Numbered from the stretch's first letter, positions 25,957 to 35,343 are shown. The stretch is 43,154 nucleotides of DNA from Gemelliphila palaticanis (GCA_013415235.1 JACBYF010000013.1:1-43154); one strand, 5' to 3'. Notes: generated by a model not told the origin, from the sequence alone. Program-made: numbers and translations.

Positions 25957-27000
25957 TTATTTTTTATTATTAAAGTATTCTCTAACTATTGGAGCAACTT
26001 TTGTACCGAATAGTTCTATAGCTTTCATAGTATCTTCGTGAGGGATTGATCCTACAGGTAAGTGTAGCATAAATCTATCAAGACCTAATTCTTCTACAAC
26101 TTTAATTATTTTCTTCGCTACATCTTCTGGTGATCCTACGAACATAGCTCCGTGTTCTCCTACAGATCCTAAATATTGCTCATAAGTTAATTCACTCCAG
26201 TGATGTCTTTCTTTAGCAATTTGGTCTGTTAAAGTTTTTGTTGGGTGGAAGTATTTTTTAACTGCTTCTTCTGTAGTGTCAGCTATGAATCCCCAAGAGT
26301 GAGATCCAATTTTTAGTTGCTCTGGACTATGCCCTGCTTGCATACCATATTTTCTATATAAATCTGTTAAACGTTTGAAAGCTAAGGGATTTCCTCCTAT
26401 TATAGCATAAACGATAGGTAATCCTCTGTGAGCTATTTTTAAAGTAGACTCTACATTTCCACCAGTAGCAACCCAAACAGGTAATTCCTCTTTAGAGCGT
26501 GGGTACACTCCTTTAGCATCTATAGTTTGAGTATGTTTTCCTTTCCATGTAACTATTTCATTTTCACGGATATTTAATAACATATCTAATTTTTCATCGA
26601 ATAACTCTTCATAATCTGATAAGCTATATCCAAATAGTGGGAATGATTCTATAAATGATCCTCTACCTACCATAACTTCAGCTCTACCATTTGATAATGC
26701 GTCAACTGTTGCAAAGTTTTGATAAACTCTTACAGGGTCATTAGATGATAATACTGTTACCGCGCTTGATAATTTAATGTTTTTTGTATTAACTGCACCT
26801 GCTGCCATTATAATTTCTGGAGCTGATACTGCAAAGTCTTCTCTGTGGTGCTCTCCAATAGCATAAATATCTAAACCTACTTTATCAGCAAGTTCCATTT
26901 CTTCTATCATATTTCTTATACGCACGTCATGAGCAATTACTTCTCCTGTTCCTTCTAGTGGAGTAGTTTCACCAAATGTACTAATTCCTAATTCTACCAT
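25957..27000 (-). CDS. Luciferase-like (LLM class) flavin-dependent oxidoreductase
   Basis: A 347-residue TIM-barrel protein of the bacterial luciferase-like family. Family stretches are YAIGEHHREDFAVSAPEI, SSAVTVLSSNDPVRVYQ and FATVDALSNGRAEVMVGRGS, with PVWVATGGN. These enzymes use reduced FMN or a deazaflavin cofactor; the substrate here is unknown, and this group is not a light-producing luciferase. It is a single-gene transcript with its own promoter and a palindrome overlapping the expected start of transcription. Confidence 0.87.
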   Translation of the reverse strand: MVELGISTFGETTPLEGTGEVIAHDVRIRNMIEEMELADKVGLDIYAIGEHHREDFAVSAPEIIMAAGAVNTKNIKLSSAVTVLSSNDPVRVYQNFATVDALSNGRAEVMVGRGSFIESFPLFGYSLSDYEELFDEKLDMLLNIRENEIVTWKGKHTQTIDAKGVYPRSKEELPVWVATGGNVESTLKIAHRGLPIVYAIIGGNPLAFKRLTDLYRKYGMQAGHSPEQLKIGSHSWGFIADTTEEAVKKYFHPTKTLTDQIAKERHHWSELTYEQYLGSVGEHGAMFVGSPEDVAKKIIKVVEELGLDRFMLHLPVGSIPHEDTMKAIELFGTKVAPIVREYFNNKK

Positions 27001-27042
27001 TGTTTTGTCCTTCTTTCTTTTTTAATAATTTTATTTTTTAGT

Positions 27043-27062
27043 TTATTACTAACTAGTAATAA
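27043..27062. promoter_or_regulatory. Operator-like palindrome at the luciferase-like gene's promoter
   Basis: TTATTACTA and TAGTAATAA form a perfect 9-bp dyad with an AC spacer, beginning one base after the -10 box. It looks like the dyads (TTACTA..TAGTAA) of MarR/DUF24-type regulators; no such regulator is adjacent. Confidence 0.5.
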
Positions 27063-27063
27063 T

Positions 27064-27092
27064 ATTTTAACATGATTTTTTTTATAATGCAA
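27064..27092 (-). promoter_or_regulatory. Promoter of the luciferase-like gene
   Basis: TTGCAT (27087-27092), 17 bp and TAAAAT (27064-27069) on the minus strand, with the palindrome at 27043-27062 directly downstream. Confidence 0.65.
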
Positions 27093-27140
27093 CAAATATG
27101 TATATTGATTTTAAAATAATATTTTATCTATATTAAAATA

Positions 27141-27197
27141 CCGAAAAAAAGCCACAAAACTAATTAAATTTAAACAAGAAATTAGATTTGTGACTTT
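27141..27197 (-). terminator. Terminator after the Gate-domain protein
   Basis: AAAGCCACAAAACTAATT pairs with AATTAGATTTGTGACTTT with a few mismatches; a T-run (AAAAAAA on the plus strand, 27144-27150) follows on the minus strand. Confidence 0.65.
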
Positions 27198-27255
27198 TAT
27201 TTTTTAATAAATAAAAATTTTATTTGGTTTTAAGATGTATTTTATAATTAATAGT

Positions 27256-28410
27256 TTAGAATATAAAAGTATAAAGATAATTAGCTAAAATACCCGCAAC
27301 TATACCTCCAATTGTATGAGCTATAATAGCTTTAGAAGATAATTCTCTAACTCCTAGAGCATCCATCATACCTATATGTGTACTTAAATAACCACTCCAG
27401 CACATACCCATAGCTGTAAATACAGCAATATCATTTCCACCTATTAGCCCTTTACTAAGGAAACTTGGAACAAGAGACATAGCTCCTCCTACAGCTCCTA
27501 ATGATGTAATAGGAAATGCTATAGCTTCTGGTGAAGTAAATCCAAATAAAGGTTCAATAATAAATGATAATTTATCTCCTAACCAAGGAAGTAAACCTAC
27601 TCCTTCATAAGCTGCTCCTGTATAACCTCCTTCTGGCATATTAAAAGTTAGCATCATTACCATCGTACATACTATTAAAACTCCTGGAATAATAGCTAAA
27701 CCTAATTCAACACCTGTTTTACCTCCTTCTAATAGTGTATCTAAAACTCTCTGGAACATATTTCCATCTCTTATCTCTCTTTTATTTAAGAAATCATCAT
27801 TTCCTTGAGTTTCTGGATCAAAGTAATCTTCTGCCTCATCACCATAATATTTCTTAGTCTGGATAAGCATTAAACGAACACTAACTATACTACCTATTAT
27901 GGCAGCAATATTACCTATAAGTGCAGCTTTCCAAAAATCTGGTCCTTGAGTCATCATAAACATAGTAACAACAAGCCCCATACCAAAAGCTGTTCCTAAA
28001 TTACATAGTGCTGGTACTTGATATTTTTTAAAGTAAACAGTAAATTTTTTGTCCTTCGCAAAAGATATTATTGCTGGATTATCAGATAAATAAGTGGCTA
28101 AAGCTCCTGTGACACTTGCACCTGGAAGTCCCCATAAAGGCTTCATTAAAGGAGCAAACACTTTATTTATTAAAGCAATAACTCCAAACTCTGATAACAA
28201 CATACTAATAGCTCCTGTGACTACAGCCATAGCCATTATAAAAAATACTGTATTTAATAATAAATCATGTGCTGTTGCCATCATAGTTTTGAACATAAAA
28301 GCCAAGCCCATTTTTTTAGCCATTAGTCCAAATATTAAAAATAAAACTCCCAAGAAAACAAAAGTCTCTGTACTTATAGCCTTCTTGGTCTTAACCTTGG
28401 TTCCTTTCAT
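27256..28410 (-). CDS. Gate (nucleoside-recognition) domain membrane protein
   Basis: A 384-residue multi-spanning protein (about 9 segments) of the Gate-domain group. Two Gate repeats are visible, at about 45-150 (around GAISMLLSEFGVIALINK and ATYLSDNPAIISFAK) and at about 235-380 (around GLAIIPGVLIVCTM and the later AIAFPITSLGAVGGAMSLVP). The group is annotated as nucleoside recognition proteins and is related to nucleoside and spore maturation membrane proteins. The substrate is unknown. A cytoplasmic loop with acidic residues (about 185-210) separates the halves. Confidence 0.8.
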   Translation of the reverse strand: MKGTKVKTKKAISTETFVFLGVLFLIFGLMAKKMGLAFMFKTMMATAHDLLLNTVFFIMAMAVVTGAISMLLSEFGVIALINKVFAPLMKPLWGLPGASVTGALATYLSDNPAIISFAKDKKFTVYFKKYQVPALCNLGTAFGMGLVVTMFMMTQGPDFWKAALIGNIAAIIGSIVSVRLMLIQTKKYYGDEAEDYFDPETQGNDDFLNKREIRDGNMFQRVLDTLLEGGKTGVELGLAIIPGVLIVCTMVMMLTFNMPEGGYTGAAYEGVGLLPWLGDKLSFIIEPLFGFTSPEAIAFPITSLGAVGGAMSLVPSFLSKGLIGGNDIAVFTAMGMCWSGYLSTHIGMMDALGVRELSSKAIIAHTIGGIVAGILANYLYTFIF

Positions 28411-28462
28411 AATTTGTCCTCCTTGTTTATTAAAGTTATTTTATATTATTATATTCAACTCT

Positions 28463-28490
28463 ATTATAACACAGTCAAAAGAAAAATCAA
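28463..28490 (-). promoter_or_regulatory. Promoter of the Gate-domain gene
   Basis: TTGATT (28485-28490), 16 bp and TATAAT (28463-28468) on the minus strand. Confidence 0.6.
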
Positions 28491-28522
28491 CAAAAAATAT
28501 TACAGAATTCTATATAAAGACA

Positions 28523-28566
28523 AAACCGCACTAAATAAATATAAAAATATTTATTTAGTGCGGTTT
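28523..28566. terminator. Long perfect hairpin terminator after the DeoR gene
   Basis: A perfect 20-bp stem (28523-28542 with 28547-28566, outer bases AAACCGCAC/GTGCGGTTT) with an AAAA loop. It lies between two minus-strand genes; the sequence after it on either strand is T-rich. The remaining 28567-28737 is AT-rich with nothing recognised. Confidence 0.75.
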
Positions 28567-28737
28567 ATTTTTGTAAACTGTATGTAAACTTATATATCAT
28601 ATAAACAAATAGTATATATTGTTGTATTTAACATCGAATATAATTAACATATTATAATATATAATATTATTTTATACACTTAATTTTTAGTATATTTTCC
28701 ACTCAAAAAACTTGTTATACTATAGTTTTTATAATAG

Positions 28738-29487
28738 CTATATAACTTTTACAATTTTTTTATATTGCTCTTTTATAGACTCATCTAACTTAGAATCAGT
28801 TATAATAGCTGATAAATTATAAGACTTATAAAAAGCATAAAAAGCATAAGTAAAAAATTTTGTACTGTCTGCTAAAACATATTTTTCTGTAGCGTTATTT
28901 AATATAATTTCATTACATTTACCTTCTTCTTCATCGGAAATTGTAATATTTTCTAAATCTACTCCATTAACTCCCACAAAAGCTTTGTTCACACTTATTT
29001 TACTTAAAGTTTCTTGAGTAAAATAGCCTACAAACCCCTTTGTTTTAGCTCTATACCTGCCACCTACAAATATTAAGTCACTATTTGGAGATTCTTTAAA
29101 CTGCTCAAAAACTGTTATTGAATTGGTTACTATGTTTATATGTTTATCTTTTATATAGTCATATAAATGTACAGTTGTACTGCCAGGTCCTATAAATATT
29201 GTTTCATTTTCTTTTATAGTTGCTGCTGCTTTTTTACATATTTCTTTCTTCTCAAGTACATTTACATATATTTTTTTATTATAATTATCTTCTTGATAAA
29301 AGTTTTTAGGTTTATACTTAGCTCCACCGTGAACTCTTGTAAGCTGACCAAACTCTTCTAATTCTTTTAAATCTCTTCTTATTGTCATTTCAGCAACATT
29401 CATATATTTAGAAAGATCAGATACTTTAACTAATCTTTTCTTTTCTAATTCATCTAATATATACATGTGCCTATCTATTTTAAGCAT
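28738..29487 (-). CDS. DeoR-family transcriptional regulator
   Basis: A 249-residue DeoR/GlpR-type regulator. The N-terminal helix-turn-helix (about 5-55) includes VSDLSKYMNVAEMTIRRDLK, then the family RVHGGAK. The sensor domain has FIGPGSTTVHLYDY, IVTNSI, FVGVNGVD and LADSTKF. It has no sugar genes next to it, so its target is unknown. It lies 18 bp after the YebC/YeeN gene and shares a transcript with it or follows it. Confidence 0.85.
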   Translation of the reverse strand: MLKIDRHMYILDELEKKRLVKVSDLSKYMNVAEMTIRRDLKELEEFGQLTRVHGGAKYKPKNFYQEDNYNKKIYVNVLEKKEICKKAAATIKENETIFIGPGSTTVHLYDYIKDKHINIVTNSITVFEQFKESPNSDLIFVGGRYRAKTKGFVGYFTQETLSKISVNKAFVGVNGVDLENITISDEEEGKCNEIILNNATEKYVLADSTKFFTYAFYAFYKSYNLSAIITDSKLDESIKEQYKKIVKVI

Positions 29488-29505
29488 TATAAGAACTCCT
29501 CTTAA

Positions 29506-30225
29506 TTAAGCCTCTAAATCTACGTTGTGATAAACTTGTTGAACATCTTCGCAGTCATCTAACATATCTAACATACGCTCAAATTTAGCTTTGTCTTCTT
29601 CATTTAAAACTACTTCATTTTGAGGTATCATAGATATTTCAGCAACTTCAAATTCTTCAATACCTGCTTGTTTTAAAGCATCTTGTATCTCATGGAAGTT
29701 CTCAGGTTCACCATATATAATACTCATTTCATCTTCTACTAATATATCTCGAACATCTATATCTGCTTCCATTAAAATTTCTAAAAGTTCGTCTTCAGAT
29801 TTTCCAGATAAACCTATTACAGCAGTATTATCAAACATATAATTTACAGAACCCGTAACTCCTAAATTACCTCCATTTTTCCCTAACGCTGTACGAACTT
29901 CTGCAGCAGTTCTATTTACGTTGTTTGTAAGTGTATCTATTATTACCATAGTTCCACTAATACCAAAACCTTCATAACGTAGTTCGTCATAGTTTTCTTC
30001 TGATCCACCTTTTGCTTTTTCGATTGCTCTGTCTATTATATTTTTAGGTACTTTGTATGTTTTTGCTCTTTCTAATACAACTTTTAGATTTCTATTACTT
30101 TCTGGATCTGGCTCTCCAGTTTTTGCTGCTTGGTATATTTCTCTACCAAATTTAGCGTATATTTTACTAGTATTTGCATCTTTTGCAGCTTTTTTCTCTT
30201 TAATGTTATTCCATTTACGACCCAT
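29506..30225 (-). CDS. YebC/PmpR (YeeN-type) regulatory protein
   Basis: A 239-residue YebC/TACO1-family protein with [20 protein letters not shown] at the N-terminus, the YeeN-type variant of MAGHSKW. It has the DELRYEGFG and NRTAAEVR blocks in the middle domain and VYHNVD at the C-terminus. YebC proteins have been described as transcription regulators and as translation factors that relieve ribosome stalling at proline stretches. A DeoR gene follows. Confidence 0.92.
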   Translation of the reverse strand: MGRKWNNIKEKKAAKDANTSKIYAKFGREIYQAAKTGEPDPESNRNLKVVLERAKTYKVPKNIIDRAIEKAKGGSEENYDELRYEGFGISGTMVIIDTLTNNVNRTAAEVRTALGKNGGNLGVTGSVNYMFDNTAVIGLSGKSEDELLEILMEADIDVRDILVEDEMSIIYGEPENFHEIQDALKQAGIEEFEVAEISMIPQNEVVLNEEDKAKFERMLDMLDDCEDVQQVYHNVDLEA

Positions 30226-30319
30226 AAATATTCTCTCTTTCTTTATAAAAATTTATTTCAATAAGTACAATAATATATTATATTATTTTATTAATTTTTT
30301 CAATAGTTTAAAATAAATT

Positions 30320-30369
30320 AAGGATAGCGGTTAAACGTAAAATTTATATTACTTTTAACCTCTACCCTT
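30320..30369 (-). terminator. Possible terminator after the low-complexity protein
   Basis: AAGG.TAG.GGTTAAA pairs loosely with TTTTAACC.TA.CCTT with an AT-rich loop. A weak call. Confidence 0.4.
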
Positions 30370-30376
30370 ACTAATT

Positions 30377-31063
30377 TTAATTTTGTTTATTGTCTTTTGG
30401 TTCTTCTTTTTTCACATCATCATAAACATCTACTGTCCAACCTACTGGATTGTTTTTAGAATCATATGCTCTTTTTATCTCATATCTCGCACCTTTTTTA
30501 GTTTCAGCTACTCTATCGTTTATAGCTTTATCTCCATATGCAGATGCCTCACTTTGTTTAGCAAAAATTTTCCCAGTATTTCCTGGTATACCTTGAGAAA
30601 TATTTGATGATTCGTTACTATTATTATTTTCTGATTTATTGTTATTTTTTTCTTCTTTATTTTCAATAATATTACTACTATTGTTATTAGAATTATTAGA
30701 AGTATTGTTAGAATTCGAATTGGCATTAGAATTTACACTACTATTATTAGAAGATATTTTTTTATTTGAAGATGAGTTATCGTCTTCTTTATTAGAATTA
30801 TCATTAGATTTTTCACTAGAAGAATCTTTCTTTTTATCTTCTTTATTTTCTTTATTTTCAGATTTAGACTTTTTGTCTACAGAATTATTACTTTTTTCAT
30901 TAGATTTTTTTTCACTAGAATTATTATTTTTACTAGATGTAGTAGAACTATTACTAGACTTGTTAGCGTTAGGTCCTGTAAATGTTAATATAGAATACAC
31001 TGCTCCGCAAAATAATATAATTAATAATGCTGTCCCTACTAAAATTTTTAATAACCTACTCAT
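30377..31063 (-). CDS. Membrane-anchored Ser/Asn/Lys-rich protein of unknown function
   Basis: A 228-residue protein with one N-terminal membrane segment (about 5-30), a long low-complexity region (about 35-155) of Ser, Asn, Lys and Glu, and a folded-looking C-terminal piece (about 160-220: GKIFAKQSEASAYGDKAIND, GARYEIKRAYDSKNNPVGWT). The C-terminal region may be a small extracytoplasmic domain, but I recognise no family. It is 53 bp downstream of a sigma-factor-like gene and probably in the same transcript. The low-complexity stretch can gain or lose repeats, so its length may vary between strains. Confidence 0.75.
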   Translation of the reverse strand: MSRLLKILVGTALLIILFCGAVYSILTFTGPNANKSSNSSTTSSKNNNSSEKKSNEKSNNSVDKKSKSENKENKEDKKKDSSSEKSNDNSNKEDDNSSSNKKISSNNSSVNSNANSNSNNTSNNSNNNSSNIIENKEEKNNNKSENNNSNESSNISQGIPGNTGKIFAKQSEASAYGDKAINDRVAETKKGARYEIKRAYDSKNNPVGWTVDVYDDVKKEEPKDNKQN

Positions 31064-31116
31064 TAATAATCACTCTCCTTTTTATTAAATATTAATAATA
31101 TAATTATACCACTTAT

Positions 31117-31632
31117 TTAAAAATTGTAAACTAAGCCATTACATTTGCTTTTTAAAGAGTTTATTATGTTATAACCTTTACTTTTAGAAATATTCATTTT
31201 TTCAAATATAAGTTTATAGTCATAACCTTGAATAATATATTTAAGAGCTTGTTTTTCTTCAGAATTCAATATACTTTCTACACTTAAAAATAATTCTCTT
31301 TCTTCTATATTATATTCTTTACTTTCAAACAACTTTAAATTTTCTATTTCATCTAAACAACTATATTTATGTCTACTTCTGCTCCTAAGTTCATCTATTA
31401 TTTTTCTTTTCATTGTAACGAAACTAAACCTTTCAAAATCTTCTTCTTTTATAACACCCTCTTCTAACATAATAAAACTAACTAGTAAACCTTCTAAAGC
31501 GTAATTATAAAATTCATTGTAGTTTCTAGGAAGTATATTACACTTATACATCGCTAATTTTATTTTCTCTTTATTAGTATTAACTAAATCATTAAATTTT
31601 AATTCTTGCTCATAAGTTAATTTATAATCCAT
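31117..31632 (-). CDS. Sigma-70-like factor (SigH/ComX type)
   Basis: A 171-residue protein with region-2-like sequence (NYALEGLLVSFIMLEEG, then FSFVTMKRKIIDELRSRSRH) and a short region-4-like helix-turn-helix (ILNSEEKQALKYIIQGYDYK, ISKSKGYNIINSL). The size and layout resemble the competence sigma factors ComX (streptococci) and SigH (staphylococci). The match is by pattern, so a specific assignment is not firm. If true, the downstream membrane protein could be its accessory gene. Confidence 0.72.
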   Translation of the reverse strand: MDYKLTYEQELKFNDLVNTNKEKIKLAMYKCNILPRNYNEFYNYALEGLLVSFIMLEEGVIKEEDFERFSFVTMKRKIIDELRSRSRHKYSCLDEIENLKLFESKEYNIEERELFLSVESILNSEEKQALKYIIQGYDYKLIFEKMNISKSKGYNIINSLKSKCNGLVYNF

Positions 31633-31749
31633 AATCTTCTCCTTAATAATTTTATTAAGACGTCTTGTAATATGATTTTATAAAAAAACTTCTAGCCTAA
31701 CAATAGATTTTAAAGAAGACTAGCTATATAAACTAATTAAACCAAAAAG

Positions 31750-31781
31750 AAAGTTCATAATCTTAATAGACTACGAACTTT
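31750..31781 (-). terminator. Terminator after the EamA permease gene
   Basis: AAAGTTC and GAACTTT pair with further TA and TCT/AGA pairs inside; T-rich sequence follows on the minus strand. Confidence 0.6.
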
Positions 31782-31787
31782 ACTTAA

Positions 31788-32663
31788 TTATTTTTTTTGA
31801 GATATTATAATACCTACAAAAACTACTACCATACCTATAACTTCTCTAGTTGATAATATTTCTCCCAAAATTATAACTCCACCAATAGCTGCTACTACTG
31901 ATTCTAAACTCATAATAAGGGATGCTGTATGTGCAGGTATATTTCTTTGAGCTATTATTTGAAGTGTGTATGCGACGCCACTAGAAAGTACTCCAAGTGC
32001 TATTAGCGATGGTAGAACTTCCATAATGTTAGATAATACATAACCTTCTTTAAAAGCTGCTATCGATAAACTCAAAACTGATACTACTATTAGTTGACCT
32101 ATTGATAGATACATCGCATTAACTTTAGTAACAGCATAATCAATAACTATTATGTGTAACGCAAATAAAATAGCACTTATTAAAACTAATAAATCTCCAT
32201 ATTCTAGTGTGAAATCTCCTTTTATTGAAAGCAGATACAATCCTACTACCGATAAAATTAAACCTATTAAAAAATATTTATTAATTTTATGTCCCAGTAT
32301 AAGCCCCATTAAAGGAACTATACATATATATAAAACTGTTATGAAACCTGCTTTACTTGCAGTAGTGTAAGCCAAACCTATTTGTTGAATATACATCGCA
32401 AAAAACAATGCTAAACCACAACTAATAGATAAAATTATAGACCTAGATTTACTTTTAACTACACCGAATTTAGGTTCTTGACTTTTGTATAAAAAAGGAA
32501 AAATTAAAACAACTAAAAATAAAAAAATTACTGCTATACCTGATCTAAAACCAACTACTGTTAAAGGCCCCAAATGCTTACTAGCTATACTTTGCCAAAC
32601 AAATGCAAGACCCCATATTATTGTTACTATAAGTAACAAAATTTCCGATATAAATTTTCTCAT
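31788..32663 (-). CDS. EamA/DMT-family permease
   Basis: A 291-residue membrane protein with ten predicted segments and two EamA repeats. The first begins ILLLIVTIIWGLAFVWQSIA, with the usual GFRSGIAVIFL after it. The second has LLVLISAILFALHIIVIDYA and SGVAYTLQIIAQRNIPAHTA. Such drug/metabolite transporters export amino acids or other small molecules; the substrate cannot be told. Confidence 0.9.
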   Translation of the reverse strand: MRKFISEILLLIVTIIWGLAFVWQSIASKHLGPLTVVGFRSGIAVIFLFLVVLIFPFLYKSQEPKFGVVKSKSRSIILSISCGLALFFAMYIQQIGLAYTTASKAGFITVLYICIVPLMGLILGHKINKYFLIGLILSVVGLYLLSIKGDFTLEYGDLLVLISAILFALHIIVIDYAVTKVNAMYLSIGQLIVVSVLSLSIAAFKEGYVLSNIMEVLPSLIALGVLSSGVAYTLQIIAQRNIPAHTASLIMSLESVVAAIGGVIILGEILSTREVIGMVVVFVGIIISQKK

Positions 32664-32747
32664 TATTCACTCCTATAAAATATATTTTTCTACATTATAT
32701 ATTTTATAATATAACGAGATTTTTTCAAATAAAAGATATTAATTTTA

Positions 32748-32975
32748 TTATTTATTCTCTTTTTCATCTTCTAAAAAGACATCTTTCTTATTAGATAGCA
32801 CTCCTAAAAATAATAAAATACTCAATATTATACATATAGTTTGTTCTATTTTATTAAGTAATATACTTATGTTCATATCAAAATAGCTAGATGCTATATT
32901 ATCAATCAACATTAATATTAATGACACTAAGCCTATCCAAAACATATGTAACTTTACTCGTTCTTTTAAACTCAA
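32748..32975 (-). CDS. Phage-holin-like small membrane protein
   Basis: A 75-residue protein with two hydrophobic segments (about 10-30 and 43-60) and a charged C-terminus. The arrangement MSLKERVKLHMFWIGLVSLI, then IEQTICIILSILLFLGVLSN, resembles the phi-LC3 holin group. No phage endolysin or structural gene is nearby, so it is either a domesticated holin remnant or a bacterial membrane protein of similar build. Confidence 0.55.
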   Translation of the reverse strand: MSLKERVKLHMFWIGLVSLILMLIDNIASSYFDMNISILLNKIEQTICIILSILLFLGVLSNKKDVFLEDEKENK

Positions 32976-33065
32976 TTTGAAACTCCTATATCTAAAAATA
33001 AAATTAATTGTATTTTATATACAAATAAAAATTGTATGGTTGTTTTCGCTTTCTTAACTAATATA

Positions 33066-33094
33066 AAAAGGACCGACAAATTGTCAGTCCTTTT
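33066..33094 (-). terminator. Terminator after oppA copy 2
   Basis: AAAAGGAC and GTCCTTTT pair over 8 bp with GAC/GTC inside; the minus strand then reads TTTTTATA. Confidence 0.8.
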
Positions 33095-33106
33095 CTATTT
33101 ATTTAA

Positions 33107-34921
33107 TTATCCTTGATTCGGTTTATCAGCAGTTAATTCTAACTCGTGAAGAGATAGTTTGTTTTTACCTGCTTTAATGTAATCATAGTTTTTAACACGG
33201 CTATTTACCCAGATTAAATCTGTTTTCCAGCTGAATGGTAACCAAGCTTTTGCTTCTGCGAAGTGCTTATCAAACTCTTGGTAAGTTTGTTTGAATTTAG
33301 CATCATCAAACATATCTGGAGAATCAAATTTAGCTAAATCTGCTCTTAATGTATCGTCAATATATCTTTGTAAGTTAAGTTGAGATTTTTCTCCGATGAT
33401 TGCTGATGGGTCTGGATTTGTTCCTAATCCCCAAGCTCCTTGGAAGATATCGATATTTGGATCATCTGATTGAACAGCTTGAGACCATTCTTTTGGTGCC
33501 ATTAACTTATCATTTACTAATTTAACGTCTAATCCTACTTCTTTCCAAGATTTTAAGAAAGTTTCTGCTAATGCTTGGTCAAATGATTGTCCAACATCAC
33601 GAATACCGAAGTTGAAAGTAACTTTTTCACCTTTAGCATTTTCACGTAATCCATCATTATCAGTATCTTTCCATCCTGCTTCATCAAGAAGTTTTTTAGC
33701 TTTTTCTTTATCTACTTTAAGAGATGGGTTTTCTTTGTTGTATAAGAATTCAACTACTGGTGGGTAGAATCCTGATCCAGTTGGAGTAAATCTTAGACCT
33801 TTGTAGATTTTCTCATTGATTTGATCCCAGTCAACTGCTAATCCGAATGCTTCACGAACTCTTACATCAGCTGCTTTAGCATTAGGGTCTACTACTACTT
33901 GACCTTTTTCTTTATCAAATTTACCTAATTTAAATCCTACATAAGATAAGTAGAATGCTGGTCTTCCTAAGAAAGTACCGTTTTTAAGTTCTTTAGAACT
34001 TTCGTAAACTTCTGTAGAGATTTCTCCCATCATATCTACATCCCCTGCTTTAATAACACTACTTGCTTGTGCCATAGGGATACGTTTCATTTCTACATTT
34101 TTAATTTTAACTTTATCTTTTTGGTAGTAGTGCTCGTTTGGTTTTAATAGAACACTTTCTCCTTCTACATATTTATCAATTACGTATGGTCCGTAAGATA
34201 GTGGTTTTGTATTTAATTCTGCTTCTGCAAATTTAGTGAAGTCTTTTGATGCTTCTTCTACTTGTTTTGCATTTAAGAAACTAGAAATAAATCCACTTCC
34301 ATAAACTAAAGCTGGTTTTAATTCTGTATATTGAATTTCTACAGTTCTTTCATCAAGTTCTTTAATTCCAGAAATTTTATCAGCATTTCCTTCGTGGAAT
34401 TCTTTCATACCTTCGATTAATTCATAAGGCTCTTCGTAACGAATATTTTCTGTATAATCTTTGTTACCCATTAATTCATAAGTAGCAACGATATCTTTTG
34501 CAGTAACTGGCTCACCGTTACTCCATTTTAAATCTTTATGAACTGTGAATTTTGCTTTTTTAGCTTCTTTATCTAATTCAAATTTAACTGGTGCATTTTC
34601 ATCACCTTGAGTAAATCTATATGCATCATCTTGTGCAAAAGTATTACCTACCATTGCACCAATAACTTCATAGTCAGTTGCTTGTAAGTAGAATACAGGG
34701 TTCCACATACCTGTAAGTTGGTCATTACTTAAAATACCGTATTTGAATGTAGATTCAACAGCTGTTCCACCGTTATCTACCATAGATTTAAATTCAAGAG
34801 CTGGTTTTGAAGCACTTGAAGATGATGAAGATGAAGAACCTCCACCTGCTGAACATCCAGCTAATACTACTGATAAAGCCATAGCTGAACTAAAAACTTT
34901 TAAAAATTTACTTTTTTTCAT
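33107..34921 (-). CDS. oppA: Oligopeptide-binding lipoprotein OppA (copy 2)
   Basis: A 604-residue extracellular lipoprotein that captures peptides and delivers them to the OppBCDF importer. It has a signal peptide with lipobox LAGC (Cys 23), a Ser/Gly-rich spacer, and the SBP_bac_5 domain: KFTVHKDLKWSNGEPVTAKD, GPYVIDKYVEGESVLLKPNE and DEAGWKDTDNDGLRENAKG are visible. It is highly similar over its whole length to the copy at 35344-37152, which lies upstream. It has its own strong promoter and terminator. Confidence 0.94.
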   Translation of the reverse strand: MKKSKFLKVFSSAMALSVVLAGCSAGGGSSSSSSSSASKPALEFKSMVDNGGTAVESTFKYGILSNDQLTGMWNPVFYLQATDYEVIGAMVGNTFAQDDAYRFTQGDENAPVKFELDKEAKKAKFTVHKDLKWSNGEPVTAKDIVATYELMGNKDYTENIRYEEPYELIEGMKEFHEGNADKISGIKELDERTVEIQYTELKPALVYGSGFISSFLNAKQVEEASKDFTKFAEAELNTKPLSYGPYVIDKYVEGESVLLKPNEHYYQKDKVKIKNVEMKRIPMAQASSVIKAGDVDMMGEISTEVYESSKELKNGTFLGRPAFYLSYVGFKLGKFDKEKGQVVVDPNAKAADVRVREAFGLAVDWDQINEKIYKGLRFTPTGSGFYPPVVEFLYNKENPSLKVDKEKAKKLLDEAGWKDTDNDGLRENAKGEKVTFNFGIRDVGQSFDQALAETFLKSWKEVGLDVKLVNDKLMAPKEWSQAVQSDDPNIDIFQGAWGLGTNPDPSAIIGEKSQLNLQRYIDDTLRADLAKFDSPDMFDDAKFKQTYQEFDKHFAEAKAWLPFSWKTDLIWVNSRVKNYDYIKAGKNKLSLHELELTADKPNQG

Positions 34922-34997
34922 TTAAAATACCTCCTAGAAACAATAAAAATAAAAATCATTAATTAATTTAACGATTTTTGAAATTTAATTAATTAGT

Positions 34998-35026
34998 ATT
35001 TTAACATCACAAAAGTAAAATGTCAA
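34998..35026 (-). promoter_or_regulatory. Promoter of oppA copy 2
   Basis: TTGACA (35021-35026), 17 bp and TAAAAT (34998-35003) on the minus strand, a near-consensus promoter. Confidence 0.85.
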
Positions 35027-35287
35027 TATAAATTATCAGAAAATTTAATTCTTTTGTAATTATTTTTTATATTTTTTTATAAAAATTTTGATTTCACTAT
35101 ATAAAAAAACTAAATATTCAACATATTATATTTTATTTTTTATAATAATATTTAACATGTACTTTTTTCAGAAGATATTTAAACTTATTAAAACAGTTAT
35201 AATACGTCTTTTTGTATACTTTATTTAAAAAACATACAAAAATTACTATTTAAAAATATTTATATATAAATATAGAATATAAACACT
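35027..35287. other. Spacer between the two oppA genes
   Basis: Very AT-rich DNA between the copy 1 terminator and the copy 2 promoter. I see no gene or structured element in it. Confidence 0.5.
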
Positions 35288-35329
35288 AAAAAAGACTTCG
35301 ATAAAAATTATTTATCAAAGTATTTTTTA
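35288..35329 (-). terminator. Terminator after oppA copy 1
   Basis: AAAAAGACTTCGATAAA and TTTATCAAAGTATTTTTT pair with three mismatches; GATAAA/TTTATC forms the inner stem. T-rich on the minus strand. Confidence 0.65.
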
Positions 35330-35343
35330 TAAATTATATTATA

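Noticed and set aside
30520..31088. Open frames on both strands within the Ser/Asn-rich gene
   Set aside because: They are caused by the repetitive TTA/AAT codons of the real gene and lack ribosome sites.
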